DNA of 64,000 nt from Paenibacillus paridis (GCF_006345825.1 NZ_VCIX01000077.1:62001-126000), one strand, 5' to 3'. Counted from the first letter of the stretch, positions 17,303 through 26,747 are shown. Notes: generated from the sequence alone by a model not told the origin. Numbers and translations are program-made.

Positions 17303-18964
17303 TTATTGCGCTTTCATTTTTGCAAGGTTAGCTTGCCATTTCTCGGTTTTGAATGCAAGCAGCTTGTCATAGCCAGCAGCCTGCGCATCCTTTTCCGCTT
17401 TATCAAGAATGGAGATCACTTCTTCATCGTTCTTAGCGAACAATGCTTTCGCTCTCACTTCTAGGTATAGGTCCTCGATACGCTGGCGAATAATGCCTTC
17501 CTCCGTATCCGGCTGCGGATCAATGTTAATGAATTCCGTTGCGTTCGATTGCGTTTTCCAAGTGACTTCGCGTTGGTAGCGCGTCGACCAGTTTTGCTGC
17601 TCAACCGGCAGCGATTCTTCGAACTTCGCTTTTGTTGTATCCAGGAATACCGTGTTGCCTACCCAGTTCAGGTTAGTCGTAATCGCTTGCAGCTTGCCAA
17701 GCTCGCCTGCCTCGGACGTGTATTTGTCCGTGAAGATTGGCGTCTCGCCGTCAGCTTCCACGCCATCCCAGTAGATGCCTGGAGGGCCCCACATCAATGC
17801 GCTTTGTCCTTCAGCGCCAGTCAGCCAATCGTAGAATGCGAAGATGGCTTCCGGGTTTTTCGCTTTTTTCGTAATAACCGTAACGTTCCAACCTAGCATA
17901 CCATATGTGCCAGGGAAAATTTTATCTTTGTCCAAGCCTTCTTTATGAATCGGCCAGATCATAAAATAACCAGCTTCCGGATCGTTCTTCACGAGCTCGG
18001 CATGAGCTTGCATCGCGATCTCTGTCGGGCTTGCCGCTGCGAATACCGCTACGCGGCCTGTCATTACTTTTTCCGTAATTTGATCAATCGTTTGCGTCAT
18101 CGCATCCTGCGTGATCAGCTTCTCGCGGAAGAGCTTCGCCGTATACTGCAGGGACTCGCGATATTGCGGGTCAAGGAAGATCGAAGTCAGCTTGTCGCCG
18201 TTTGGCACGGCGCGCATGCCCGGATACTTCTGATCGTTCTCTTTGAATGCGGAGTACAAGACGTCAAGGCCTTGTCCATCCTTCGCCAAATGCGGCTCGT
18301 AAGGAACAACGTTCGGATATTTCTCTTTCACAAGCTTCAGGTAGCTGTAAAGATCATCCGTCGTTTCAAGCTTCGGAGAACCTAGCTCCGCATAAATCTT
18401 TTTGTTCACAACATAACCGGAGTTACCGTTTGGCTGCTTCGTATACCAGTTAGGGAACTGATAAAGCTTGCCATCCTCGGAACGAAGCATGTTAATGCCT
18501 TCTTCGCCCAGCCATTTCTTCAGGTTCGGATATTTATCCAAATAATCGTCGAACGGAACCAGCATGTCCGCGCTGCGGAGCTTCTCTACATCCACACGCT
18601 CCAGCCAGATTGCATCAGGCAAGTCACCGGTAGCAATCATCGTGTTCAGCTTCTGAGGTGCCGCGCCGCCAGAGTGGATCGGCTTCACGTTTACTTTCTT
18701 CGTATCTCTGATCCACGTACTTGTAATATCGCCGCCCCATGCCGGCATTGTATACCAGTCATAGTGGCCATAAAGGGTAAAATCAAGCTGTTCCTTGCCT
18801 AGTTCATAAACCGATGCGGGAGTATTGCTGTTATTTTCATCCGCTTTGTTGTTTGGCGTTTCTCCGCTTCCGGATTTGCCGCTGTTACCGCTGCAACCTG
18901 CCAATAAAGATACGGCCATAAAAGCAGAAATGAGTGGGACTAGCAGTTTACTTTTTGCTTTCAT
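17303..18964 (-). CDS. LplA-type sugar ABC transporter substrate-binding lipoprotein (module 1)
   Basis: A 553-residue extracellular binding protein of the solute-binding family 1, long LplA/YtcQ branch. The signal peptide ends in LLAGC (lipidated Cys24), followed by a Gly/Ser/Asn linker. The first lobe holds WTRE-like aromatic motifs (YGHYDWYTMPAWGGD near residue 65), and later segments such as EAIFAFYDWLTGAEG near 380 are typical of the family. It follows the two permease genes, the usual lplB-lplC-lplA order. Large members bind oligosaccharides; the ligand is not identifiable. The start has AAGGGGA upstream. Confidence 0.92.
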   Translation of the reverse strand: MKAKSKLLVPLISAFMAVSLLAGCSGNSGKSGSGETPNNKADENNSNTPASVYELGKEQLDFTLYGHYDWYTMPAWGGDITSTWIRDTKKVNVKPIHSGGAAPQKLNTMIATGDLPDAIWLERVDVEKLRSADMLVPFDDYLDKYPNLKKWLGEEGINMLRSEDGKLYQFPNWYTKQPNGNSGYVVNKKIYAELGSPKLETTDDLYSYLKLVKEKYPNVVPYEPHLAKDGQGLDVLYSAFKENDQKYPGMRAVPNGDKLTSIFLDPQYRESLQYTAKLFREKLITQDAMTQTIDQITEKVMTGRVAVFAAASPTEIAMQAHAELVKNDPEAGYFMIWPIHKEGLDKDKIFPGTYGMLGWNVTVITKKAKNPEAIFAFYDWLTGAEGQSALMWGPPGIYWDGVEADGETPIFTDKYTSEAGELGKLQAITTNLNWVGNTVFLDTTKAKFEESLPVEQQNWSTRYQREVTWKTQSNATEFINIDPQPDTEEGIIRQRIEDLYLEVRAKALFAKNDEEVISILDKAEKDAQAAGYDKLLAFKTEKWQANLAKMKAQ

Positions 18965-19041
18965 CTGTTTTAAATCCCCTTTCGAGCTCTTTTTTATATG
19001 TTCAAAGCTTTCGCTCTAAACGACTTTTCATACCATGCCGG

Positions 19042-19938
19042 CTATTCCTTCAATGATCCGACGAGTACACCCTTAACGAAATATTTCTGAACGAACGGGT
19101 ATACCATAATGATTGGAATGGTAGCGACCATCATCGTCGCCATCGACAGTGACTTGCTGGTTACGGTTCTCATCTTGGCCATCTGGCCCTGAGCCGCTGA
19201 ATCCAGCTGGGACATCTGATCCGAGACGATGTTCGAATTCAAAATTTGCTTCAGCATCGTTTGTATAGGGAGCAGCTTCTCATTGGTAATGTAGATACTT
19301 GGCCCAAACCAGTCATTCCAATGAAAAACAGCGGTAAATAGCGAAAGCGTAGCGATAACCGGTCCTGAGAGCGGAACGACGATACGGAAAAATATGCCCC
19401 AATTGCCGCTGCCGTCGATTTTAGCCGATTCTTCCAAACCTGCGGGCAAGCCCTGGAAAAAAGTCCGGAAAATAATCATGTTCCATACGCTAATCAGCGA
19501 AGGGATAATGAATACCCAAAACGTATTCATCAGGTGAAGCTCACGGATCAAGAGGAAGGATGGAATCAATCCGCCGCTGAAGTACATCGTAATGATACAC
19601 AAAATCATGTAAAATTTGCGACCCATCAGCTCTTTCTTTGAGATGCCATAAGCAAGTATGGCCGTAAATAGAATGGAGGCAACCGTACCGACGACTGTCC
19701 GGGCGATGGAGACAAAGAAGGCGCCTACAAGCCGCTCATCCTTGAAAACGATCCCGTAATTCTCCAGCGTCCAGGCCCGCGGCCAAAAGGTGACGCCGCC
19801 CATCGCCGTATCGATGCCGGCATTAAAGGAAATGACCAATGCGTTCCAGAAAGGATAGAAGGTCATAAAAGCTAATAATGTTAGTATGATATAGATCGTG
19901 ACCGTCATCACGCGGTCTCCAAAGCTGAGCCTGATCAC
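19042..19938 (-). CDS. LplC/YtcP-type sugar ABC permease (module 1)
   Basis: A 298-residue CUT1-type permease with six transmembrane helices. The EAA loop is ESAKIDGSGNWGIFFRIVVP near residue 165, and the C-terminus ends in QKYFVKGVLVGSLKE as in LplC/YtcP proteins. GTG start with GGAGG five bases upstream. It is 34 nt downstream of the LplB-type partner. There is no ATPase gene; such importers usually share a MsmX-type ATPase encoded elsewhere. Confidence 0.93.
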   Translation of the reverse strand: MIRLSFGDRVMTVTIYIILTLLAFMTFYPFWNALVISFNAGIDTAMGGVTFWPRAWTLENYGIVFKDERLVGAFFVSIARTVVGTVASILFTAILAYGISKKELMGRKFYMILCIITMYFSGGLIPSFLLIRELHLMNTFWVFIIPSLISVWNMIIFRTFFQGLPAGLEESAKIDGSGNWGIFFRIVVPLSGPVIATLSLFTAVFHWNDWFGPSIYITNEKLLPIQTMLKQILNSNIVSDQMSQLDSAAQGQMAKMRTVTSKSLSMATMMVATIPIIMVYPFVQKYFVKGVLVGSLKE

Positions 19939-19972
19939 TGCATCCTCCGCCTTTCCGGGCTAATTCTTTTGT

Positions 19973-20929
19973 TTACCATAAGCTGCTGCCGGCTCTGCGT
20001 GCCAGATAGTTCGCCATCGTCAGTAGTCCAACGCTGATTACCGCTTTGAAGAGGCCAACCGCAGTGGCGTATGAATATCTTGAGCTTTGAATACCGACTC
20101 GATAAACATAGGTGTCGATAACATCCGAGACATCCCTCAGTACGGGATTGACGGCCAGCAGGAGAATGTCCTCGAAACCTGCGTTCAATAGATTGCCAAT
20201 GGCCAAAATCATGAAGATCAGCACAACCGGCATAATCGAAGGTAGGGTAATCAAGAAAATTTGCTTAAACTTGCTCGCGCCATCCATCGATGCCGCTTCG
20301 TACATGCTTGGATCAATGCTGGCGATAGCAGCAAGGTATACGATGGAACCAAAGCCGATTTCCTTCCATACGCCCGTCGATACGAGGATCGACCAGAACA
20401 TTTCCGGAAGCGACAGGAAGTTGATAGGCTCCTCGATAAAATTCATTTTCTCAAGCAAAATATTAACGCTGCCATTATCCGTCGAGAGCATCGACATGAT
20501 CAAGCCTGCGACGATAACCCAGGACATAAAGTGCGGCAGGTAGCTGACCGTTTGCACGAGTCGCTTGAACATCATGTTTTTCACTTCGTTCAGCATAAGC
20601 GCCAGCACGATAGGCGCCGGAAATCCAATGCAAAATTTCAGCAAGCTGATGATCACTGTATTGCGCATGACCTTAAAAAACTCCGGCGAGTTGAAGAACA
20701 TTTCGAAATGCTTTAACCCGACCCATTCGCTGGCCATAAAACCTTTGAAGATGCTGTAATCTTGAAAAGCCATCAATACACCATACATAGGAATGTAGCT
20801 AAACACAATGATAAGCAGCAATGCAGGCAACACCATCATTTGAATGTCCAGCTGTTTCGCAAATCGCACAAACGCATTTTTAGTTTTTGGTTTCCGTATT
20901 AGTTCTTCATCAATGGAAAGCTGTGCCAC
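19973..20929 (-). CDS. LplB-type sugar ABC permease (module 1)
   Basis: A 318-residue CUT1 permease, first gene of the importer operon. It has six membrane segments, a cytosolic N-terminus, a YIPMYGVLMAFQDYSIFKG block near residue 45 shared by LplB proteins, and the EAA loop YEAASMDGASKFKQIFLITL near residue 208. GTG start with AAGGGGGA at good spacing. A cre-like site lies about 105 bp upstream. Forms the translocation pore with the LplC-type subunit. Confidence 0.93.
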   Translation of the reverse strand: MAQLSIDEELIRKPKTKNAFVRFAKQLDIQMMVLPALLLIIVFSYIPMYGVLMAFQDYSIFKGFMASEWVGLKHFEMFFNSPEFFKVMRNTVIISLLKFCIGFPAPIVLALMLNEVKNMMFKRLVQTVSYLPHFMSWVIVAGLIMSMLSTDNGSVNILLEKMNFIEEPINFLSLPEMFWSILVSTGVWKEIGFGSIVYLAAIASIDPSMYEAASMDGASKFKQIFLITLPSIMPVVLIFMILAIGNLLNAGFEDILLLAVNPVLRDVSDVIDTYVYRVGIQSSRYSYATAVGLFKAVISVGLLTMANYLARRAGSSLW

Positions 20930-21033
20930 TCTTCAATCCCCCTTGCTCTTGTTGTTCTTCTTGTATTCTATCGTTATACCAATTCGACTAATAGCTAACT
21001 GAACAACTAAAAATGATACTTTTCAATCATTGA

Positions 21034-21047
21034 GGTAAGCGCAATCA
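21034..21047. promoter_or_regulatory. Candidate CcpA (cre) site upstream of module 1 importer
   Basis: GGTAAGCGCAATCA matches 12 of 14 positions of the cre consensus TGWAANCGNTNWCA. It lies about 105 bp upstream of the lplB-like start, so carbon catabolite control is plausible. Only a pattern match. Confidence 0.35.
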
Positions 21048-21060
21048 TTTATATATGCAA

Positions 21061-21103
21061 AAAAGCAGCAGATCGGGGCTGCTCTCCCTGATCTGCTGCT
21101 TTT
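21061..21103. terminator. Bidirectional terminator after YheC/D-like gene
   Basis: The stem AAAAGCAGCAGATC..GGG pairs with CCC..GATCTGCTGCTTTT (13-14 bp, one mismatch). It lies just past the stop of the minus-strand ATP-grasp gene, upstream of the importer promoter, and isolates the two units. Confidence 0.8.
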
Positions 21104-21109
21104 GGACGG

Positions 21110-21889
21110 CTATTTGGCGTCCCGCCTGCCGTAGCTGGCTGCGAAACGCTTCATGTTTTGGTAGGCGGTAGGGTCAAGCTTCTTGAGAGGATGGAATTGC
21201 GGATGGTTCGAATTTACTTCGAGCACCCACAGCTGTTGTTTTTTATCATAAGCGAAGTCGATGCCCAGCTCATGCATGCCGGAGCGCTTCTTGCTGAGCG
21301 TGCGCGAGATTTGCATCGCCACGCGGGTAAGCTGTTTGACCCGGCTGGCTGTCTCCGCTTCGGAAATGCCCTGCTCGCGCCCCAGCTTTTTCATCGAATA
21401 GATGTCTCCGCCTTGATGATAATTAGTGACGATTTTATGCCTTGCGCCTACCTTCACCATAAAACCGGTACAAACCCATGAACCGCGAGGCTTTCGCTGA
21501 ACCATTGCCCGAATGTCATAAGGACAGCCATTCACTTTGTCTAACGAAATGCCCTGCTGGATAATGAGCTTCGATGATTTCATCTTTTTTATTCGGTCGT
21601 GGAGCGACGATACGGTTTCATACCTATGTCGGAGCTGCTTCTTCTTAACAATTTCATATAATTCGTAGCCGTCTTCCGTACTTATGATCTTAAAGATCCC
21701 CATTCCTAGCGACCCTATGTCAGGCTTGACATAAAGCGTAGCAAAACGGTTAAGCATGCTTTGCAAGTGGTCACGGCTGAAAGAAACAGTATGAGGCACA
21801 TAAGATTTGAGATTTCTTTGCGCGGCTAAGTATTGGCAAACACGCAGCTTTCCTCTTATATTCCGGCTTTTGTATTTTTTCTTATACAC
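21110..21889 (-). CDS. YheC/YheD-like ATP-grasp protein
   Basis: A 259-residue ATP-grasp protein of the YheC/YheD family, linked in bacilli to the endospore coat. Supporting features are the N-terminal strand LYVKPDIGSLGMGI (Gly-rich ATP-grasp loop, about residues 52-65), DIRAMVQRKPRGSW near 125, and the metal-binding ELGIDFAYDKKQQLWVLEVN near 206. It lacks the longer N-terminal part of full-length YheC/D proteins (about 360-450 residues), so it is a short form. GTG start with AGGTGA seven bases upstream. It is a single-gene unit divergent from the glycosyltransferase-like gene. The reaction catalysed is unknown. Confidence 0.85.
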   Translation of the reverse strand: MYKKKYKSRNIRGKLRVCQYLAAQRNLKSYVPHTVSFSRDHLQSMLNRFATLYVKPDIGSLGMGIFKIISTEDGYELYEIVKKKQLRHRYETVSSLHDRIKKMKSSKLIIQQGISLDKVNGCPYDIRAMVQRKPRGSWVCTGFMVKVGARHKIVTNYHQGGDIYSMKKLGREQGISEAETASRVKQLTRVAMQISRTLSKKRSGMHELGIDFAYDKKQQLWVLEVNSNHPQFHPLKKLDPTAYQNMKRFAASYGRRDAK

Positions 21890-22080
21890 GCTGCACTCAC
21901 CTCATCTTACTATATGTAAAGAGGCATTCTAGCAATTGTACGGGAGTGTACAGGCGGCTAAAATAATCAAAGCCTTCCAATGGTCATTTGGAACATTTTT
22001 GGCAATTTATACGTTATACTTATCCGTAGGGATGAATAGCTCCAATAACAGAGAAATACAATTCGAGAGGTGTGTCTTTT

Positions 22081-23388
22081 TTGTTTAATCTAAGCCAAGT
22101 ATCCAAACCTGTTAAAACTGCCCTTTGGGTGATCGTTGCTTTCGTGATAGCCGTCAGCTCGGCATCCGTGCTGATTTATGGGGATCATTTTTTGCTGGGC
22201 TCTTATGAGAAGCTAAATAATGATGATGTAAAATACGTGAATAGCGCAAAAATTTTATTGAACCAGCACACGCTTGCTTACAACAGCGGCGAATCGCCGT
22301 CCACCTTCATTATGCCCGGCATGCCCTTTGTGCTCGCAGGCTTGATGCTGATATTCGGACAAGGCGAAGCCGCCGTCATTGCGTTCCGCCTTTTACAAGT
22401 GCTGCTCCAGGCTTTTTCCGTTTATCTGATTTTTGTGATCGCCAATTACATGTTTAACAGCAGAGCCGCTTTGATCGCGAGTATCGCGACCGCACTTTAC
22501 CTGCCTAATTATTTCTCTTCCGGCGTTATCTTGTCCGAGACTTTGTTCACGACCATTTTTATCCTTTTGATCTGCTTCAGCCTGATCGCCTTGAAGAGCA
22601 ATCAAACGAAGCATTACATAATTGTAGCTGTCCTTGTGATCATGGGTTGCTATTTCAAACCGCATACCGGACTTTTTCCCGTCGTGTTATTTATTCTATG
22701 GCTATTCAACAAGGTATCCTGGAAAACGATCGTCAAGCATACCGTTGTCATTTCCATTACGATGGTACTGCTGCTCTGTCCTTGGTGGATTCGCAACTAC
22801 GTTACTTTTGACGAGTTTATCCCGTTCACCAAATCGGCGGGCAACCCCATGCTGCTTGGGGCTCTAATCAACAACGCTGCTCCGGCCCAGCCTTTCTTCG
22901 ATGCTCATCCGGAATATGCGGGCGACCGTGCCAGCCTGTTCGTCGGATCAGACGATTCCATGGCCGAAACCGCTAAAAAAATTATGCGTTACGGCTTCAC
23001 CAACCAGCCCATGGATTATTTGAAATGGTATACCGTTGAAAAAGTAAAAGGGCTGTATCTCGGACCTTACTATTGGAGAACGGTGTTTGATATCCAGCTG
23101 CCCTTCGTCTATACGATTCACGTCATCGCGATGTTGATCGGCACTTCCGGCTTGCTTTACCTGCTCGTAAAAACGATTCGGAAGCGCAATATTCCATATT
23201 TGCTCCTGCTTCTCACGCTGACCTACTTTACAGTGATCTACATACCGTTCGTCGCTTTCTCACGGTATGGCTATCCGAACCTGTTCATTCTCTTCCTAGC
23301 CGGAGCCTTCTTCGCCGACCGGATGCTGAATACTTGGGGGGAGATGCGCTTGGCAGCGCGGGCTGAAAAGATGGGGGCACCTTTGTAA
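22081..23388 (+). CDS. GT-C fold glycosyltransferase-like membrane protein (ArnT/PMT-like)
   Basis: A 435-residue protein with about ten hydrophobic helices. The first extracytoplasmic loop carries acidic residues (NNDDVKYVNSAKIL near residue 40), as in GT-C enzymes of the dolichyl-phosphate-mannose mannosyltransferase-like group that use polyprenyl-phosphate sugars on the outer face of the membrane. A WWIRNYVTF motif follows helix six. A GTG at 22072 is in frame but is 1 nt from AGAGG (22066-22070); TTG at 22081 is 10 nt from it and is preferred. It is alone, with no glycan operon around it, so acceptor and donor are unknown. Non-coding repeats follow it. Confidence 0.75.
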   Translation: MFNLSQVSKPVKTALWVIVAFVIAVSSASVLIYGDHFLLGSYEKLNNDDVKYVNSAKILLNQHTLAYNSGESPSTFIMPGMPFVLAGLMLIFGQGEAAVIAFRLLQVLLQAFSVYLIFVIANYMFNSRAALIASIATALYLPNYFSSGVILSETLFTTIFILLICFSLIALKSNQTKHYIIVAVLVIMGCYFKPHTGLFPVVLFILWLFNKVSWKTIVKHTVVISITMVLLLCPWWIRNYVTFDEFIPFTKSAGNPMLLGALINNAAPAQPFFDAHPEYAGDRASLFVGSDDSMAETAKKIMRYGFTNQPMDYLKWYTVEKVKGLYLGPYYWRTVFDIQLPFVYTIHVIAMLIGTSGLLYLLVKTIRKRNIPYLLLLLTLTYFTVIYIPFVAFSRYGYPNLFILFLAGAFFADRMLNTWGEMRLAARAEKMGAPL

Positions 23389-23473
23389 AGGTGGAGCCAA
23401 ACTTCTTGTGGGAACCAAAACCTTCAAAGGCGCTATCTACCAAACCTTCAAAGGCGTTTCGAACCCACCCAAA

Positions 23474-23493
23474 CCCTCCCTTCCAAGGGAGGG
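23474..23493. repeat. 20-bp palindrome in repeat-rich intergenic DNA
   Basis: CCCTCCCTT-CC-AAGGGAGGG is a near-perfect 9-bp inverted repeat in the 23.39-24.7 kb non-coding stretch. Just upstream the phrase ACCTTCAAAGGCG occurs twice (about 23420-23460). It looks like an intergenic repeat remnant; no gene is supported here. Confidence 0.5.
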
Positions 23494-23553
23494 CCCCGAG
23501 GCGCTGCGCCCTCTGGACTCCTGCACCTGAAGTAACATTAGCTTCACTCTTAT

Positions 23554-23590
23554 GCTCCACCGCTACGTTTGCGGTGGAGCGCTTTTCTTC
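23554..23590 (+). terminator. Hairpin at head of duplicated unit, possible terminator
   Basis: GCTCCACCGC and GCGGTGGAGC form a perfect 10-bp stem around TACGTTT, followed by GCTTTTCTT. It could end transcription from the glycosyltransferase-like gene 165 bp upstream. The copy at 24087-24113 has lost pairing at one position, so function there is doubtful. Confidence 0.45.
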
Positions 23591-23833
23591 CCTACGGGAC
23601 ACGCTTTACTTTGGTGAGGAAAAATTGATTGGTTACTTTTAAAAACAACTGGCTTGAATTGATCCATTTCAGCTTGAACTAATAACGTGCTTTCCTGCCA
23701 CGTTGAGTGATACGAGTAGAAGTCCAAGATTAGTTACTTTTATAGATGTATGTTTGTTTACTTATGAGCTAATTTTGGCTGAAGGAGCTAGTTTTTTTGT
23801 TCGGGCTGCCAAGTTAGTTTGGAGCATGTTTTA

Positions 23834-24019
23834 TTAACAGGAATTCCTCCCGTTAATTATTCGAACTTAGCTAGGTTTTCGCTTTTAGCTGGAATTCCTC
23901 CCGTTAATTCTGGGCTTTTTCTCCCTTTCCATTATTTTGGGGTCATTTAGCGGGAGGAATTCCCGTTAAGCTTCAGAAGTTTTGTTATTCCATAAATTAG
24001 AGGGACAAATTCCGGTTAA
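23834..24019. repeat. Cluster of short TTAAC-GGA/TCC-GTTAA palindromic elements
   Basis: Four 21-24 bp elements occur at 23834-23856, 23887-23906, 23947-23969 and 23996-24019, in alternating orientation. Ends follow TTAACRGGA and TCCCGTTAA around a variable middle. Diverged versions recur 533 bp downstream in the second duplication unit and again at 62.93-63.12 kb. They are found only between genes. Confidence 0.7.
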
Positions 24020-24657
24020 ATGGGTGAATTGTTGCGGCAGCAAGCCAACAACTTCCAAAATCAGGTTCTGTTTAATTCACTCTGGCACTCAACCGCTACG
24101 TTTGCGGGGGAGCGCTTTTCTTCCCTGCGGGACACGCTTTACTTAAGTGGTGGGAAACAATTGATGGGTTACTTTTAAAGATTGACTTGGATTGATCCGT
24201 TTCAGCTTGAACTAATAACGTGCTTTCCTGCCACCTTTAGGGATAAGAGTAGAAGTCCAAGATTAGTTACTTTTATAGGTCTATATTAGTTTCCATTTGA
24301 TCTAGTTTTGGCTGAAGGAGCTAGTTTTTTGTTCGGGCTGCCAAGTTAGTTTGGAGGAAATTCAATTAACAGGATTTCCTCCCGTTAAGTATTCATATTT
24401 AGCTAGTTTTTCACTTTTAGCTGGAATTTCTCCCGTTAATTCAGGGCTTTTTCTACCTTTCCATATTTTTGGGGACATTTAGCGGGAGAAATTCCTGTTA
24501 AGCTTCAGAAGTTTTGTTATTCCAGAAATTAGAGGGACAAATTCCCATTAATTGGGTGAATTGTTGCGGCAGCGGGCCCGCAAATCTCGAAAATCAGGTT
24601 TAGATGCATTGTCCTGTAGTGTCCTGCCTCAGCCACCAGCAACAGTTCAGTTGAATA

Positions 24658-24702
24658 GCAACACAAAAGGCATCCCTTATAAAGGGATGCCTTTTGTGTT
24701 GC
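24658..24702. terminator. Strong bidirectional terminator after module 2 importer
   Basis: A perfect 21-bp inverted repeat (arms 24658-24678 and 24682-24702, 3-nt loop) with AAAA/TTTT segments inside the arms. It lies 15 bp past the stop of the LplC-type permease gene. Confidence 0.88.
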
Positions 24703-24717
24703 CCTAGCCGGACTTCA

Positions 24718-25596
24718 TTACTCCTTAACCGAGCCCATAACCAAGCCTTTGACAAAAAACTTTTGCAGGAACGGATATACGATGAGGATCGGAAGAGCGC
24801 CGATGAAGATTTGGGCTGACTTTACTGTTTTTTGGGAGATGAGTGCCAAGTCCGCCGGATTGATGCTCATCGAGCTCATGTCGCGCTGGATAATAACGGT
24901 TTGAAGGAAGGTCGCCAGCGGATAACGCTTCGGATCGCCAATGTACAGCAAGCCGTCAAACCATGAGTTCCAGTGAAACACCATGCTGAACAAAGCAAGC
25001 GTTGCTATAGCTGGCAGAGACACGGGCAGGTAAATGCTGAACAGCGTACGGAAATGGCCCGCTCCGTCGATTAACGCCGCTTCCTCCAGCTCTTTGGGTA
25101 CGCCGCGGAAAAAGTTAAGCATCAGAATAGTCAAAAATACGTTAACCGCTCCCGGAAGCACAAGAACCCAGAAGTTGTCCATGAGGCCGATCTTTTGAAT
25201 GACCATATAGAACGGAACAAGTCCGCCATTGAAAAGCATCGTGAATACGAACAGCCAAGCGTATACATTACGACCGCGGAAAGCCGAGTTTTCCTTGGAC
25301 AGCGGATATGCAGCCAAGAAGGATAATAGCAGCGTTAGCAGCGTTCCGATGACTGTTCTTTTTACCGCGATCCACATCGAGTTTAGGAAGATCGGATTGC
25401 TCGTTGTTTTTTTGTACGCCTCAAGCGTAAAATCAACCGGCCACAGTCCAACGATGTTGGCGTCAGCCGCCGCTTTGGCGCTGAGCGATACCGCGAATAC
25501 ATGCAGCAATGGAATAACGCAAAGCAGCGCCAAACCGATCAATAGGATCGTATTAAAGGTATTAAATATCCGATAGGATGATGATTTATGATACAT
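24718..25596 (-). CDS. LplC/YtcP-type sugar ABC permease (module 2)
   Basis: A 292-residue CUT1 permease with six helices and the EAA loop EEAALIDGAGHFRTLFSIYL near residue 168, ending in QKFFVKGLVMGSVKE. GGAGG upstream of the ATG. It is preceded by 180 bp containing a duplicated 61-bp element, unusual for two subunits of one permease. Partner of the LplB-type protein upstream; ATPase expected in trans. Confidence 0.93.
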   Translation of the reverse strand: MYHKSSSYRIFNTFNTILLIGLALLCVIPLLHVFAVSLSAKAAADANIVGLWPVDFTLEAYKKTTSNPIFLNSMWIAVKRTVIGTLLTLLLSFLAAYPLSKENSAFRGRNVYAWLFVFTMLFNGGLVPFYMVIQKIGLMDNFWVLVLPGAVNVFLTILMLNFFRGVPKELEEAALIDGAGHFRTLFSIYLPVSLPAIATLALFSMVFHWNSWFDGLLYIGDPKRYPLATFLQTVIIQRDMSSMSINPADLALISQKTVKSAQIFIGALPILIVYPFLQKFFVKGLVMGSVKE

Positions 25597-25612
25597 TCAG
25601 CATAACCTCCGT

Positions 25613-25772
25613 TTTCAAGCGTAAACGGCTATTGCGAGCCTTAGGCTGCTTTAGCTCGTTTCGCGATGAAATATAAGCATCAATATAGCCAAAATCTATA
25701 CTCTCTTATATTTCAAGCGTAAACGGCTACTCCCAGCCTTAAGCCGTATTAGCTCGTTTCGCGATAAAACAT
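25613..25772. repeat. Duplicated ~61-bp intergenic element between permease genes
   Basis: TTTCAAGCGTAAACGGCTA begins copies at 25613 and 25711 (offset 98 bp); similarity runs through AGCTCGTTTCGCGAT about 40 bp later. The inner part can fold through AGCCTTAGGCT-like complementary segments. It lies in the transcribed spacer between the lplB- and lplC-like genes and could be an mRNA-processing or differential-expression structure, or a repeat insertion. Confidence 0.6.
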
Positions 25773-25778
25773 GAACCT

Positions 25779-26747
25779 CTAAAAAATTCTATAATTCGCT
25801 AATTTGTAAGCTAGGCGGTAAGAGATCACGACCAGGATGAAGCTGATCACGGACTTGAACAGTCCGATCGCGGTACCGAAGCCCATTTCGCCGTTGAGTA
25901 TTGCCGTGCGGTAGACGAAGGTGTCGATGATGTCGCCCTTTGCGTAAACCAATGAATTGTACAGGTTGAAGATTTGGTCGAAACCCGCGTTCAGTACATT
26001 GCCTAGCGCAAGCGTACCTACTACAATAGCAATCGGAATCATGGATGGAACCGTAATATGAAGCGTCTGCTTCCAGCGGCTGGCGCCGTCGACCTCGGCG
26101 GCTTCGTAAAGCGACGGATTAACGTTGGCGAGAGCAGCTAAGAAAACGACCGTGCCGAAGCCGAACTCCTTCCATACGTCCGAGAGGATAACGGTAAATC
26201 GGAACCAGTCTCCATTGCCAAGGAAGAAGATCGGCTGGATGCCGAATACGCCCGTAAGCAGCCGATTTACAAGCCCGCCTTCCGTGGACAGCAGATCCGT
26301 AAGGATGCCGCCCAAGATCACCCATGACAAGAAGTGGGGCAAATAGACAAGCGTCTGAACGAAACGTTTTACGAGCTGCTTTCGGATTTCATTCAATAAA
26401 ATTGCGAATACAAAAGGCGCAAACAAATTCAGCACCATTTTGAAAATAGCTATGATTAATGTGTTCCAAATGACCTGCAAGCTGTCTTCCCTCTCGAACA
26501 AATAACGGAACTGATCAAAGCCCACCCACTCGGAGCCTGTCAGGCCGAGCCAAGGCTTATAGTCTTGAAAGGCCATGACGAGCCCGCCCATGGGCAAGTA
26601 GGCGAATATGATCAGAAAGACGAGGGATGGAAGCACCATGAGATGAAATGGCCATTGTTTTATGAGGTAATAAAACAGCGGTTTTCCTTTTAATTTGACA
26701 ACAGTTCCTGAGGTGTCGTCCGGTTGAAGCGTTTGCTGCTGTGGCAT
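25779..26747 (-). CDS. LplB-type sugar ABC permease (module 2)
   Basis: A 322-residue CUT1 permease with six helices, the block YLPMGGLVMAFQDYKPWLG near residue 53, and the EAA loop YEAAEVDGASRWKQTLHITV near residue 213. An in-frame ATG lies at 26783, but GGGAGG seven bases before the ATG at 26747 decides the start. The gene is separated from the binding-protein gene by a terminator and has its own extended -10 promoter candidate. Confidence 0.92.
   Translation of the reverse strand: MPQQQTLQPDDTSGTVVKLKGKPLFYYLIKQWPFHLMVLPSLVFLIIFAYLPMGGLVMAFQDYKPWLGLTGSEWVGFDQFRYLFEREDSLQVIWNTLIIAIFKMVLNLFAPFVFAILLNEIRKQLVKRFVQTLVYLPHFLSWVILGGILTDLLSTEGGLVNRLLTGVFGIQPIFFLGNGDWFRFTVILSDVWKEFGFGTVVFLAALANVNPSLYEAAEVDGASRWKQTLHITVPSMIPIAIVVGTLALGNVLNAGFDQIFNLYNSLVYAKGDIIDTFVYRTAILNGEMGFGTAIGLFKSVISFILVVISYRLAYKLANYRIF

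Larger units (their letters stand above)
23554..24606. repeat. Diverged 533-bp tandem duplication, non-coding
   Basis: Two copies of about 510-530 bp lie head to tail with a constant offset of 533 bp: CGCTACGTTTGCGG at 23561 and 24094, AATAACGTGCTTTCCTGCCA at 23681 and 24214, TCAGGTT at 24061 and 24594. The copies differ by scattered substitutions and small indels, so the duplication is old, yet it is retained. No reading frame spans it. Copy 1 begins with a perfect 10-bp hairpin (23554-23580). Each copy contains four short imperfect palindromes with the core TTAACGGGA/TCCCGTTAA. Confidence 0.85.

Noticed and set aside
23391..23642. An 83-residue plus-strand frame with a Pro-rich HPNPPFQGRAP segment.
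   Set aside because: It runs through palindromic repeat DNA and the head of the 533-bp duplication, has no ribosome site and no protein-like composition.
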